Origin: Basidiobolus meristosporus CBS 931.73
Lineage: Eukaryota > Basidiobolomycota > Basidiobolomycetes > Basidiobolales > Basidiobolaceae
Length of the DNA stretch: 24,635 bases
Assembly (NCBI GenBank): GCA_002104905.1
Contig: MCFE01000945.1
Location: 1 to 24,635 of the forward strand
Direction: 5' to 3'
Under the pieces are notes generated by a model. It saw only the letters and a program-made list of their open reading frames with translations, was not told where the DNA came from and did not search any database. A program made the position numbers and the translations under genes. Below, one piece after another: positions 10,601 to 19,379 of the stretch (positions within the stretch are counted from its first letter, which is position 1; each line of letters begins with the position of its first letter).

Positions 10601-10740
10601 GGATGGTCCCTGGGTCATAGGCTGCCAGCCACATGACAGTTGTCCATTTGTACCTTATAAATGGTATGTTGCATCCCAGGATGATTTGGTAAGATGTGGT
10701 ACTAAATCTAAAAGCCTGCATTACTGATATTAGTGGAAAC
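7641..10740 (-). pseudogene. Plavaka-like transposase, copy B, split by an LTR
   Basis: Read on the minus strand the order matches copy A: CNIPFIRYKWTTVMWLA near 10640-10690; LVSGPKLPSNLDSHLYPLLDE and HHVKAHIIICIRDTPAI (9974-10189); a block equal to FPLGAMHLLF that reads ELGSMHWLL (Gly codon at 9756-9758); GLDELDTYLLKW near 9530-9560; and a degenerate GPCFIF near 9270. Many frameshifts and stops are present and CpG is almost absent. The region equal to copy A 6100-6340 is divided: one part lies at about 8891-9020 and the rest at 7905-8173, with a family-1 LTR between. Removing that LTR restores the alignment to copy C across the junction. The copy ends at 7641 where it meets the copia LTR. 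Confidence 0.75.
8174..8890 (+). mobile_element. Solo-LTR-like element, family 1, copy 2, inserted in Plavaka copy B
   Basis: It begins TGTGGTAGGGTA and ends CTACACCACCACA, matching the ends of the copy at 1581-2650. The shared core includes GATTGGTTAGATGTGCTGT followed by TTAGAACCTTCC. The flanks TTGC and GTGC (or TTGCT and GTGCT, one base shifted) look like a mutated target duplication, and copy C shows the uninterrupted target sequence. The TATA region has decayed (AATAAATAATCCCTTC at the equivalent place), so this is the oldest-looking copy. Confidence 0.65.
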
Positions 10741-10981
10741 CTGCTACCTCTCTAGCCTCATTACAATACCCTTTTGGTTTGACTCACTTCCATATTTATG
10801 CTGCAAGAAAACAGAGCAAAGTTGTCTGGTTCCCTACAAAATCCAACCACCAACAGTAGCAGAAGAGCAGTTGGACAACAGCTTGCTTTGACATTTGGTG
10901 CAACAAGCAGGGATATAACCAAAAAAGACAATGTTGACAGTGAGCAAACTGAAGGTAATAATGCAGACTCCTAAGGTTTTT
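10741..10981. other. Spacer between Plavaka copies B and C with a small plus-strand frame
   Basis: A short plus-strand frame with an ATG at 10798 and a TAA at 10972-10974 (58 codons) has protein-like polar composition (LTFGATSRDITKKDN). I do not recognise it, and chance is possible at this length. No similarity to the spacer before copy A is obvious beyond the shared transposon end at 10982. Confidence 0.3.
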
Positions 10982-13900
10982 GTAGAGTGTTTATGTATAG
11001 GGGTTCTCTCACAACATTGATTTTACTCATATCAACATTTAATGGTAACTGGTTTCCAATGGTCTAATCATGATTGCAAAAAAAATTAAGTTGCTTAAAT
11101 TCTGACAAATAATTGCAATTAAGTACAATTGAATCATCTTCTGGCTTCCTTTCTCACAGGAATTACTACTGAAACAATTGGCAGTGATCTATTTTGCACA
11201 ATAACCACTTACTTGTTCAGTATCATCTTGACAACCCCTATGAAAAATAATTTGATCCTGCAGGTGGATCCAATCAGTATCATCCCATCAGGAGACCGCT
11301 ATCATACAAGCAGCTTAGAATAAATGACAACCTATACAATCTTGTGACAGGATCATAACGGCATTTTGCTAATTTTACAGCCAAATAAAGTTGATAAAAT
11401 ATAATGGTGTTCGTACTGTATTTTACCAAGGAAGGTATGGCTTTGTTGCGGTCTTGGTGTGCTTTAAAACTATTTAAGTGGATCTAACCAGCTAGTACAT
11501 CCAATTGCCTTACATGATAAGAGCTGATGGTATGTGTGTACATGGTAGCCTAGAGCTAGTAATGTATAATGCTACCATATCAATTTACCAAATGGTATTT
11601 TCTCTTACTTCCTCCCCTTGCATAATTCATATACTCCACTGTAGAGTCACCCCTTTTTATTTTCTTACTCACTACTACCTTGGGTATTCTGCATATAGCT
11701 TGCATCAAGAAATACTATGGCCTCCTGCTTACTAACCTCTACAAATGAGCACACATGCCACAATTAACATACTTCTATCAACTTAACTTTACAACTTTTT
11801 AGTGTGATGCATGCATAGTTGCCATATTCCCTGTATTGCTGGTAACAAATACATGTTGTAAATATTTGTAAGGTTGCCACTACTTCTGCTCTGAATACCT
11901 CCTGAATATCTGCAAAGAACTTTTTGGTATTTAGCCAATTTTTTTTCTACCTGCTGGATTCTGGTCCCCCTTATAGGTGTGTTCTGGCTCTTGTTTGTGT
12001 GAATTCTGTACTGATTGGTGTACAAATTGGCTTGTGACCAACAGAAATCTGGCATATCTTGGTAGGGTTTTCCTAATAAAACTAGTTGCTTGTTGCACCC
12101 AACACAACTTTGCATTACCTAACTGAGTGCCCACACATTTGGTCTGCTTAGCTTCTTAATGCTCTAGACACAGGTGTCTCCATGTCCACATCTGTCCTCT
12201 GTACTTCCAGCTCTTCCAGGCTGTCCTCTATGTACCAACTCATTGCATCCATCATGGACCTGAAGGTAATATACCTGATGAGATTGTGATATAGTAATAA
12301 CTGCAACTTGCATTGTCATCCTATCTCCTCACATATTGGCTCCATAGGAAACTCCCAAAAGGTGAAGCAAGGCCTAATATTCTCCAAACACCAAACAAAA
12401 TGGACTAGTAAATGGATACAGTTGTGGCTGTGATCTACATGATCAGCTTTATGTTTGTAGTCTAGCCACTCAAGTTCTGTCACAAACTCTTTGCACAAAA
12501 GCTGTAGATGCATCAAGTTGGCATTGCTGATCCATTTCTGGATAAAACTCCTACAATGTCAACATATAACTCTCAATGCTTCCAATGTACTCTTGGTAGA
12601 GATGGCTTCAGAAGGCACTTGAATATATACATATCCAGCTCATCCAGTCCTTTCACTTGTATTGTTGCATATGTACACAAATGTTGATTGGAGCCTGTGA
12701 GAGGTATTTAGGGTAGTTGATACTCTTCAATATCTTGCCAGTTCTTTCAGTTTTTTCCTCTATCTCAAAGGGCTCATTTAGCTTGAAATGCCCCATGTAC
12801 AACTTGGTCATCAGTAAAGGGATATTATTGAAAAGCAAATGCATTGCTCCCAGTGGAAAGCTTTTGCTCCAACAGATACCCTCTATCTTAAGTATCTCTG
12901 GTTTCCAATCAATACTATATTCCTACCATTGGCTTATAGCTTGCCAACTTTGCTGCAACTGCATGCTGACTTCTGTACATTCCCTCTGCAGAAAGATGAT
13001 GTTGTTAGTGTTGGTGATTGGATAGTAATAATATGTTCAAGTGATAGACTAAGTCTCCTGGATCTCACCCATTTGACAGCAATACTATCCATTGTACCCA
13101 GAAAAGCTGGCTATCTTGCTGATGGCTGGGGTATCTCTGATGCAGATAATAATATGTGCCTTTACAGGATTGCCATCAGATGTTATCCTGCTAGAAAGCT
13201 TACAAGATTCATCCAGCAATGAATACTGTAGCTGTCCAGGTTGGACTGTAATTTATGCCCAGATACCTGTGAGACTACCATCAGTTTTTGGCTCTGATAC
13301 CATAAAATAGGCTGCATATTAAGGTTGATGAGAATCAGTGGCCAGCAGGATTTGCTGCTCAAGCACTTGTTCAATGAGAATCCATTAAATGCTAAGGCAA
13401 AGGCATGGTCATAAATAGTTTAAAGTAGCCCTCACCTTTTAGCTGCTTGCAATGTCTGTCATCAAATATATCTGATATGTTTGTGCTTGATTGATACTGA
13501 GTGCAGTACTTTATAGCTTCACAATAATTGTTGGACTGCATGAGCTTCTTTATACAGTGGATTACTGGAGTATATTGGGAGTGTAAGCAATATTTTCCCC
13601 CAATGATGGTGGATTCCTGACAAGCTGGACACCTTGCAATGGTGGCATATTCTGATGTGAACACTTAACAACTGTGAACACATGCTGGTACCAGAACAGT
13701 GTCTGGCTCATATGTTGCCAGCCACCTGACAGTTTTCAACTTGTACCATATACATGGTAAGTTGCAATCCTGGATCATTTGGCAAAATGTAGTAGTAAAT
13801 TCCCAAAGCCTCCATTGCGGATATAAGTAGCAATGCAACTCTTCTTTAGCCACTACATCATATCATTCACCAGTAGATGGATTACTGGGCGTACTTGAAT

Positions 13901-14338
13901 CCATAAAGTATTATTGGCATTTTTTTCCACAGGTGTTGTTGCATTGCATAATAGGATTTTGCTGGGCCCATGCAGGGCAATTTTGTTACGGAAAATAGGC
14001 ACACAATCCATCAGCAAGCCGGCTTCTTTGGTGCTATCACTGTGTGCACCATATTCAGAAGGCCGGGGTGAGCCTAAAAGCATCACAAACTCTCCTGACA
14101 CTGCATGCTCAAGGTGACTAGTGCAGCCAGATGCTGTTATAGAAGTATCAAATGGCTGGCAAGATATTGTTGGTACAGCAGTGACTGGTGAGTGGTCAAA
14201 TATCACTTGCGTGGCAAAACACTGGCCATGATCCTTGTTATACTTCCTATGCTGTTTGTGTGCTTTAGGCTGAGAGGCTTGCTACAATAGCCACATGGTC
14301 TTTTTCTCTTCTCTTACAGAGTTAAATCACTGTACTCT
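10982..14338 (-). pseudogene. Plavaka-like transposase, copy C, with N-terminal zinc-finger-like segment
   Basis: This is the longest of the three copies. On the minus strand near 14215-14305 two adjacent frames give RPCGYCSKPLS and KAHKQHRKYNKDHGQC, a C-x2-C...H zinc-finger-like start broken by one frameshift. Next comes an unrecognised 117-codon frame (13853-14206), then CNLPCIWYKLKTVRWLATYEP near 13740-13790, CPACQEST with TPVIHCIKKL (13550-13640), SQVSGHKLQSNLDSY (13230-13290), the block equal to A's FPLGAMHLLFNN (Gly codon at 12848-12850) and FTFWEFPMEPICEEIG (12316-12370). The 3' part (11230-11960) continues unrecognised sequence shared with copies A and B. The last 245 bp match the end of the unknown frame at 3441-3697, with SVVIPVRKEARR and a stop. 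It is heavily frameshifted and non-functional. Its 5' end is cut by the family-1 LTR at 14339. Confidence 0.78.
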
Positions 14339-14600
14339 TGTTCATGGGGTAAACAGTTTGACAAGATGCCAAGATAAGATAGTTACCATATAAGGCAAGT
14401 ACCTGCAGCAGTGCCTATGTCATGTGACCATCCTGGTTTCATAACCCTATTATCCTACTACCATATGAGGTAACTGCATGACACAGAGGTTTCATATTAC
14501 CACTTTCTGATTGGCTAGGTGCTACTATGTCTCATGGAACAATCCACCAAGAATTTGAGTTATTTTTAGTACACAATGACATGATTGGCTGTCTACAACC

Positions 14601-14608
14601 TTCTGGAA
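14601..14608 (+). promoter_or_regulatory. HSE-like dimer in LTR copy 3
   Basis: TTCtgGAA lies 48 bp upstream of the MITE insertion point. Without the MITE it would sit about 50 bp from the TATA box, as in LTR copy 1. Confidence 0.4.
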
Positions 14609-14655
14609 ACTCTTGGAAAATATTTTCTAGCAAGAATTTGAGCAGCAAAAAAGTA

Positions 14656-15387
14656 AACTTGTTCCGTTGGATAGTGCCACATTGAGCCGTGAGTGCCAAA
14701 TAGTGCCATAGTGTGCCTGAGAGTCATAGCAGACCTAAACTTGGCCACAGAGTGTGACATATAGTTCTGCATATTCATGCAAAGCAGCCCCTGTGTTTCA
14801 CCTACAGTGCAGGAGAAAATCAATTTTTTAACCTTTTTTTTGGGATCAAAATTGTGCATGACATAAAAGAGCACAGACAGACTGAAGATATGCATCTGGT
14901 ACACAATACCCATGGCACTCTAAATCTAGCCCCACAGGCTTGTAGCATGTCCCAAAAATGCATGGCACTATCTTGGTCCACAGGTACTATCTGGCACTAT
15001 AAGTGCTTCGTATAGGTTCTACTTTAGGGCTAATATTTAAATATAGTGCCAGATAGTACCAGTGGACCAAGATAGTGCCATGCATTTTTGTGACATGCTA
15101 CAAGCCTGTGGGGCTAGATTTAGAGTGCCATGGGTATTGTGTACCAGATGCATATCTTCAGTCTGTCTGTGCTCTCTTATGTCATGCACAATTTTGATCC
15201 CAAAAAAAAGGTTAAAAAATTGATTTTCTCCTGCACCGTAGGTGAAACACAGGGGCTGCTTTGCATGAATATGAAGAACTCTATGCCACACTCTGTGGCC
15301 ATGTTTAGGTCTGCTATGACTCTCAGGCACACTATGGCACTATATGGCACTCATGGCTCAATGTGGCACTATCCAACAGAACAAGTC
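14656..15387. mobile_element. Long-TIR MITE / foldback element, 732-bp near-perfect palindrome
   Basis: Two 346-bp arms (14656-15001 and 15042-15387) are reverse complements with about 12 mismatches (roughly 96.5% identity), separated by a 40-bp loop. Outer ends read AACTTGTTCCGTTGG and, inverted, GACTTGTTCTGTTGG. The flanks are consistent with a TA or GTA target duplication: the left flank ends AGTA and the right flank is TAGTATATAAG. The repeated word TAGTGCCA occurs near both the ends and the loop, like the subterminal repeats that transposases bind. The arms contain mirror-image open frames of about 86-106 codons that are a by-product of the palindrome. No transposase is encoded, so movement would depend on an enzyme elsewhere. 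Confidence 0.85.
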
Positions 15388-15390
15388 TAG

Positions 15391-15398
15391 TATATAAG
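15391..15398 (+). promoter_or_regulatory. TATA box of LTR copy 3, next to the MITE
   Basis: TATATAAG is followed by AGAGGCTATCCC, as in LTR copy 1. It now lies 3 bp after the right end of the MITE, so its upstream promoter sequence has been replaced by the palindrome arm. Confidence 0.6.
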
Positions 15399-15978
15399 AG
15401 AGGCTATCCCTTAAAAAAAATCATCTCTCTTCCAGTATTCCAACTTATTGATTAGTGAGATCACCACTACCTATTACCACCACTTTCAGACTCAGACCTG
15501 ACAATACTCTCAGGAAACCATGCTGATAGCCAACTGACCTTGGAGGCACTACTTGTGAGGAATACTCAGAGTAGGTATATTTTATTATATTTGATTGTTT
15601 TCCCAAGTTTGTAGTTGTACAGGCCAAGATACTTTTCAGTCTTTGTAACTATTGGTCAAAGCTGCATTCTTATCAAGTCCCTGTTGGTGGAGTTCACAGT
15701 TGTTTTGACTTTGGAAGCTTTAGTAAATTGTCATCTCAAAGGATGTCAAAGCCATTATAAACTTTTGTTAAGATGCCAACTAAGTTGGGGATTGTAGTTT
15801 GATAATTTTCCCTTGACAAGCTTGAGGCTTTATCCCCCTTCACATTAGATTAGACAAAATACCCAGTATTCCTAGCAAGCTTTTGTCATAGGTTATTGTA
15901 CTCAGTGAACACTCCACACACATTCACACTTGAGAAGTGTTGGCGGTATTTTGCCCTTTGGACTTATACACAACCACA

Positions 15979-16530
15979 CCATAAGCAGACCATATTGCTG
16001 AGGTAGATTAGAATGTAGCAAAAGCAGTACCTTTATTTCAAGACCAGCAAGTGGCAGTCATAAAATCACCACCACCTGTATTAGCAAGTATGTTGTCAGC
16101 TCATACCAAAGAATTAATGAGGCAATTAGGTTCACTGGCTGATAGGAGAGATGCAATGGCCTGGAGAAATCTGTAAATAGTCCAGAAACAGGATGAGTGG
16201 ACAATACATGTAGAGCAATCAATATCCCAGGTAGAGAAAGCAATATCTTTGCTGCAAAGAAGACACTCAAGTGGTTATGAATAGACACAAGGCAGAGGAG
16301 TAGGGCTAGGCAAAGCAGGAGCAGGAAAGGACTTAGGTGTGGATCAACAAGGCAAGGTGGATTTCCAAGGCAAGACTACTTATTCAAGACCTGTGTTTAT
16401 CAGACTGAGGAATACATAAGGGGGAAAGGACTATATATGCTTTTTGGCAATATGGATGCCAAGAGATATTGGCTAATACTGATGGGGTTCTGGGGTGAGG
16501 CACAGTAAGTGTGCCAAGATAGAATTGTTG
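15979..16530 (+). pseudogene. Decayed unknown reading frame, coiled-coil-like
   Basis: One frame from 16012 to the TAA at 16417-16419 is readable except for TAA (16174-16176) and TAG (16282-16284), and it continues upstream to the LTR end except for a TAG at 16009-16011. It includes LSAHTKELMRQLGSLADRRD and EWTIHVEQSISQVEKAI, which have heptad-like spacing of hydrophobic residues, then a Gly/Lys-rich part. Composition resembles a retroelement gag or a coiled-coil protein, but I do not recognise it. The LTR at 14339-15978 ends exactly where the frame begins, so the frame was probably interrupted by that insertion or belongs to its lost interior. The rest of the span, to 16530, shows nothing. 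Confidence 0.35.
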
Positions 16531-17400
16531 TGTTGTATTATGATTAGTTTGGGGCTTGTTCTACAATGTAGAGGCTAATCAACAATATACAACAACTTCC
16601 AGTATGTTAATACTGAAATAGTTTATTGGGAGTTTGATATACCGATAGAAGATATAACTTTCACTAATTTCCTCAATCTTAGGCTCAAAATATACTGTAG
16701 GCAGTGTTTATCACTTCTACAGCAGTGTTCTGACCTTCTGTCGACTAATGGGCTTATTTACTTTTATAGTAACTTTTCCTTATTTGGAAGTCACTTTCCT
16801 TTCTGAGAAAATATTTCCTAATATGGAAATCCTGAACTCCCCTTTAACCTAAAGGGGTGTGTTGTAGAAGTCTCTAAAGGGGTCTTTAGACCTAAAGGGG
16901 TGTCTAAAGGGGTGTCTTTAGAGTAAAGGGGCTTCTTGTAGTGGTCTCTAAAGTGGACTTTACACTAAAGGGGTGCCTAAAGGGGCTTCTTTAGAGTAAA
17001 GGGGTTTCTTAAAGGGGTCTCTAAAGGGGTCTTTAGACTAAAGGGGTGTCTAAAGGGGTGTCTTTAGAGTAAAGGGGTTTCTTAGAGGGGACTTTTCCAA
17101 CAGAAAAGTGGTAGTTTCTTGTAGAACTTAGATTGGATTCTTGTGAGCTTTGCAGTCTCTTTACTGATGTAGTACTGATCAAAGTCAGAATACTCAACAG
17201 TGCAAGTGATGCAGGGGAAGTCTTATAACCTTTAAACTTGTAATCGTAGTGTGGAGATTCTGGAAAGAGAGGCTCTCTCTTTATTTTTCAGCTGGGGAAG
17301 TCATATATATGAAAATTTTGAAGGATCAAAGCTTTTGGGCAATTGCGCAAGCAATACACGTGATACAAAGCTAAAATTTCGCAGTGGCGCAGATCGGACA
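16531..17400 (+). repeat. Copia-type LTR relative, longer form with minisatellite
   Basis: The start TGTTGTATTATGATTAGTTT and the following 115 bp match the LTR at 7336. The segment 17230-17385 (GTGTGGAGATTCTGGAAAG, AGCTGGGGAAGTCATATATA, CAAAGCTTTTGGGCAATTG) matches its second half. The 3' limit is uncertain: similarity fades near 17390 and a terminal CA occurs at 17399-17400. No target duplication was found. It may be a solo LTR. Confidence 0.45.
16849..17090 (+). repeat. 73-bp higher-order minisatellite built from TAAAGGGG motifs
   Basis: Three units start at 16871, 16945 and 17018 (periods 74 and 73), each beginning TCTCTAAAG and containing several CTAAAGGGGTGTC-like submotifs, then GTCTTTAGAGTAAAGGGG. 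A partial unit precedes them. The sequence includes perfect short hairpins: TCTAAAG-GGGT-CTTTAGA at 16873-16890 and again at 17020-17037, and CCCCTTTA-acc-TAAAGGGG at 16839-16857. The array is missing in the related LTR at 7336-7640. Confidence 0.8.
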
Positions 17401-17725
17401 TAGGCGCAGCCCCTGTGGAAATTTCACGTGATTTGATTGGCTGGTTCGAAAGTTACACGCGATCAAAGTCACCATAGTAATCCTAGCAATAAGGCATAGT
17501 ATATATAATAGTTGGACTCTTTTGGTCATAACTCCTTAAGTACTGCTTCAAATGAGCTGTAATTTGAAACATGTGTTGGCTACTACGTGTTCTGTATGAC
17601 ATAATATTCTTGGGTGGATTGCTTGTCAGGGTCTGGAGTATTTGCTCTTCAAAGTTGGAAATTCTTGATCTTTCTCTTGTGTGTTACGATAGCAAAAAGC
17701 AAAATAAAGAAATGAGTGCAATATT

Positions 17726-17770
17726 GGTTTAGAGATATTGTAGTAATGGAATACTTTCCATTACCACAGA
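17726..17770 (+). repeat. 45-bp segment repeated in inverse orientation at 24591-24635
   Basis: GGTTTAGAGATATTGTAGTA at 17726 and CCATTACCACAG at 17758 both recur on the minus strand of 24591-24635 with a few changes. The two copies lie on either side of the gypsy element. Confidence 0.6.
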
Positions 17771-17903
17771 ATATACTAAAGAACAGACTGGAATATCACA
17801 TGAAGATATGTCAGGGGTCAGCTGATCATGTGACTAGGTCATGTGACATGTAGTTACCATACATGGCATGGGACTACATAAACTCTAATGGGAAGCTTCC
17901 ATA

Positions 17904-17969
17904 GAATGTTCTGTTGTGTGACATTGACTTGGAGCTTTCAAGAAGTTGCTAGAATGGAGTAGAACTTTC
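17904..17969 (+). promoter_or_regulatory. Cluster of three HSE-like inverted pairs
   Basis: GAAtgTTC (17904-17911), TTCaaGAA (17937-17944) and GAActTTC (17962-17969) all have the 2-bp spacing of heat-shock factor sites. No clear TATA box follows. Function is inferred from motif density only. Confidence 0.3.
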
Positions 17970-17997
17970 TAGAGGGAACTGGTATTTCTTCACTGAC

Positions 17998-18643
17998 TTG
18001 ATTTGGCTAGATAATTGGAGACCAGGGATGTCATGTGATCATGAAACAAGTATCTCAATGTCACTGCCAAGAATTGAGCCATTTCCCAATGTAACAGCCA
18101 AGGAACAACATACGGTCTTTGAAGCAAAACTACAGTGCTCAAAGATAAAGCCCACAGAGAAACCTATCACATCATGGGAATGAGACAAAAGCTCCAATGA
18201 AACAACAAAGAGGCATGAGGTAGCAGGAACAGTGCCAATAGGGGAAATGCAGGCAGACATAGATGCACCTGCACATCATTTTGCAATGAAAAGGCGTAGT
18301 TCAACTCAAAAAGCACTCAGCCAATGAAGCAGTGAAGGACCTGTCATTGATAAAAAAAAGCAGCTACCTCAGGAGCCCATCACATCATGGGCTGAGAGCT
18401 TGAAACCGGTGGGAAAGAAGTATCAGGTTGCCCACTGAGTGCCAACAAGGGACAAGCAGGCCAAACAGATACATTGGAACAGCATTTATCAAGGAGAAAA
18501 GACAGTTCAATACAAGAAGCACTCACACAAAGTAGCAGTGAAAGCCTGTCTGTAATAAAGGAAAAGGTAAAGGGGAAAAGTCTACCCAAGCAAGAGATAG
18601 AGAAGCATCAGAAAAAAACTGCAGTTGCTGTCAATTGATGCTG
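17998..18643 (+). pseudogene. Decayed frame with 207-bp tandem repeats, unknown protein
   Basis: Two full units and one partial unit with a period of about 207-213 bp start near 18137, 18344 and 18552. Shared words are CATCACATCATGGG (18165 and 18378) and AGTTCAA followed by AAGCACTCA (18298 and 18504). In translation, RRSSTQKALSQ*SSE and RRKDSSIQEALTQSSSE correspond, as do PITSWE and PITSWAES, so the repeats arose in coding sequence. Stops and frameshifts break every frame. The gypsy element starts at 18644, just after this frame's last stop. The original protein is not recognised. Confidence 0.45.
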
Positions 18644-19339
18644 TGTTGTGCATCAACATTTAAAACTTTGCCAATTTTACTCTGTTTGAAAATCTAGTAC
18701 CCTAACTGATTTTCCCTAACCCAAACATAACAAATCCCAGTTTCAGTTTATTTGATCCCACCTCAGAATCTATTTTTAGCTATCACACCTGATCTATTTT
18801 CAAATGGTCATCACGTTATCAACCTATCTGCCAAGCCTTCCCAGGTGATTAGTCATCTGAGATCTATCCAACCACTGTGCAGTTGCCAAGACATCAGTTG
18901 ATTGATGATGTAATATTCATTTATCTTATGCACCTATGAACACCCAAATTGATTTCAATCAATCCAGTCCCTTGGCGCTTACTAATTCAACTTGATCAGA
19001 AAAGTATAAATAAAGTGTACTGAACCTTTTGGTTTAGTGTGTGTCTCAACAAAATTAAGATTCTGTCTCAGCAAAAATAAGAATCCAACAATTCCGTTCT
19101 AGTTTCTATCCAAGCCTAGTATATCTAGCACTCCAAAGAACACCAAGCCTAGCCTGCCTAGCGAACAAATATCATTGCCTTTATAGCCAACCCAGCTATA
19201 TCCAAGACCAATATTTGATCAGATCTTTCTGCTAATATTTCCGCCACTCTCTGACAATTCTAAGATTCTGCACTTAATTGTCCCTTTGGTTCAGTTAAAC
19301 CATTCAAGAGTTTTATTACACTTTCTCTTGGATACAACA
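18644..19339 (+). repeat. 5' LTR of the gypsy element
   Basis: It is 696 bp, starting TGTTGTGCATCAACA and ending GGATACAACA, with inverted ends TGTTGT/ACAACA. It should act as promoter. A direct repeat lies just after the TATA box: GTCTCAACAAAATTAAGATTC at 19043 followed by GTCTCAGCAAAAATAAGAATC. Confidence 0.93.
19005..19012 (+). promoter_or_regulatory. TATA box of the 5' LTR
   Basis: TATAAATA lies 334 bp before the LTR end; the same box is at 24226-24233 in the 3' LTR. Transcript start would be expected some 30-45 bp downstream, near 19035-19050. Confidence 0.6.
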
Positions 19340-19352
19340 TTTTTTTCGTTGA
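19340..19352 (+). other. Candidate primer-binding site, possibly self-priming
   Basis: The sequence directly after the 5' LTR is seven T, then CGTTGA. It does not look like the complement of a common tRNA 3' end. Its reverse complement TCAACGAAA matches TCAACAAAA at 19046-19054, near the expected transcript start, at 8 of 9 positions. This is the arrangement of Tf1-type self-primed elements, where the mRNA 5' end folds back onto the PBS. The match is short and includes a T run, so this is a hypothesis. Confidence 0.35.
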
Positions 19353-19379
19353 ATTCCATTACATTCAGCCAATTAGAAG

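Larger units (their letters stand above)
14339..15978 (+). mobile_element. Family-1 LTR, copy 3, carrying a nested palindromic MITE
   Basis: The plus strand starts about TGTTCATGGGGTAAACAGT, which aligns with the start of copy 1, and ends TATACACAACCACA. Shared blocks are GGCAAGTACCTGC at about 14393, TATATAAGAGAGGCTATCCC at 15391, and a long stretch at 15420-15890. Without the nested element the LTR is about 905 bp. No target duplication is seen (CTCT against CCAT). The start position is approximate because this end is diverged. Confidence 0.6.
17401..17997. other. Gene-free stretch with an HSE-like cluster and an inverted-repeat segment
   Basis: I see no coding frame. It contains a CACGTG (about 17425), an AT-rich TAGTATATATAATAG (about 17498), the segment 17726-17770 that recurs inverted at 24591-24635, and three GAA/TTC inverted pairs between 17904 and 17969. 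Confidence 0.45.

Noticed and set aside
14593-14913. Open frames of 86-106 codons in both arms of the palindrome (also 15130-15390)
   Set aside because: They are mirror images produced by the inverted arms, with no recognisable domain; treated as non-coding MITE sequence.
14339-15978. A pair of LTRs (1581-2650 and 14339-15978) bounding one giant element
   Set aside because: They are in opposite orientation, and a third copy lies inside; they are separate insertions of one family.
16871-17090. Regular repeats that could suggest a CRISPR-like array
   Set aside because: Units are head-to-tail with no unique spacers; they are a minisatellite in a eukaryotic repeat.
17443-17453. GGTTCGAAAGT resembles a tRNA B box
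   Set aside because: The final CC of the B box is missing and no A box or cloverleaf stems can be drawn around it.
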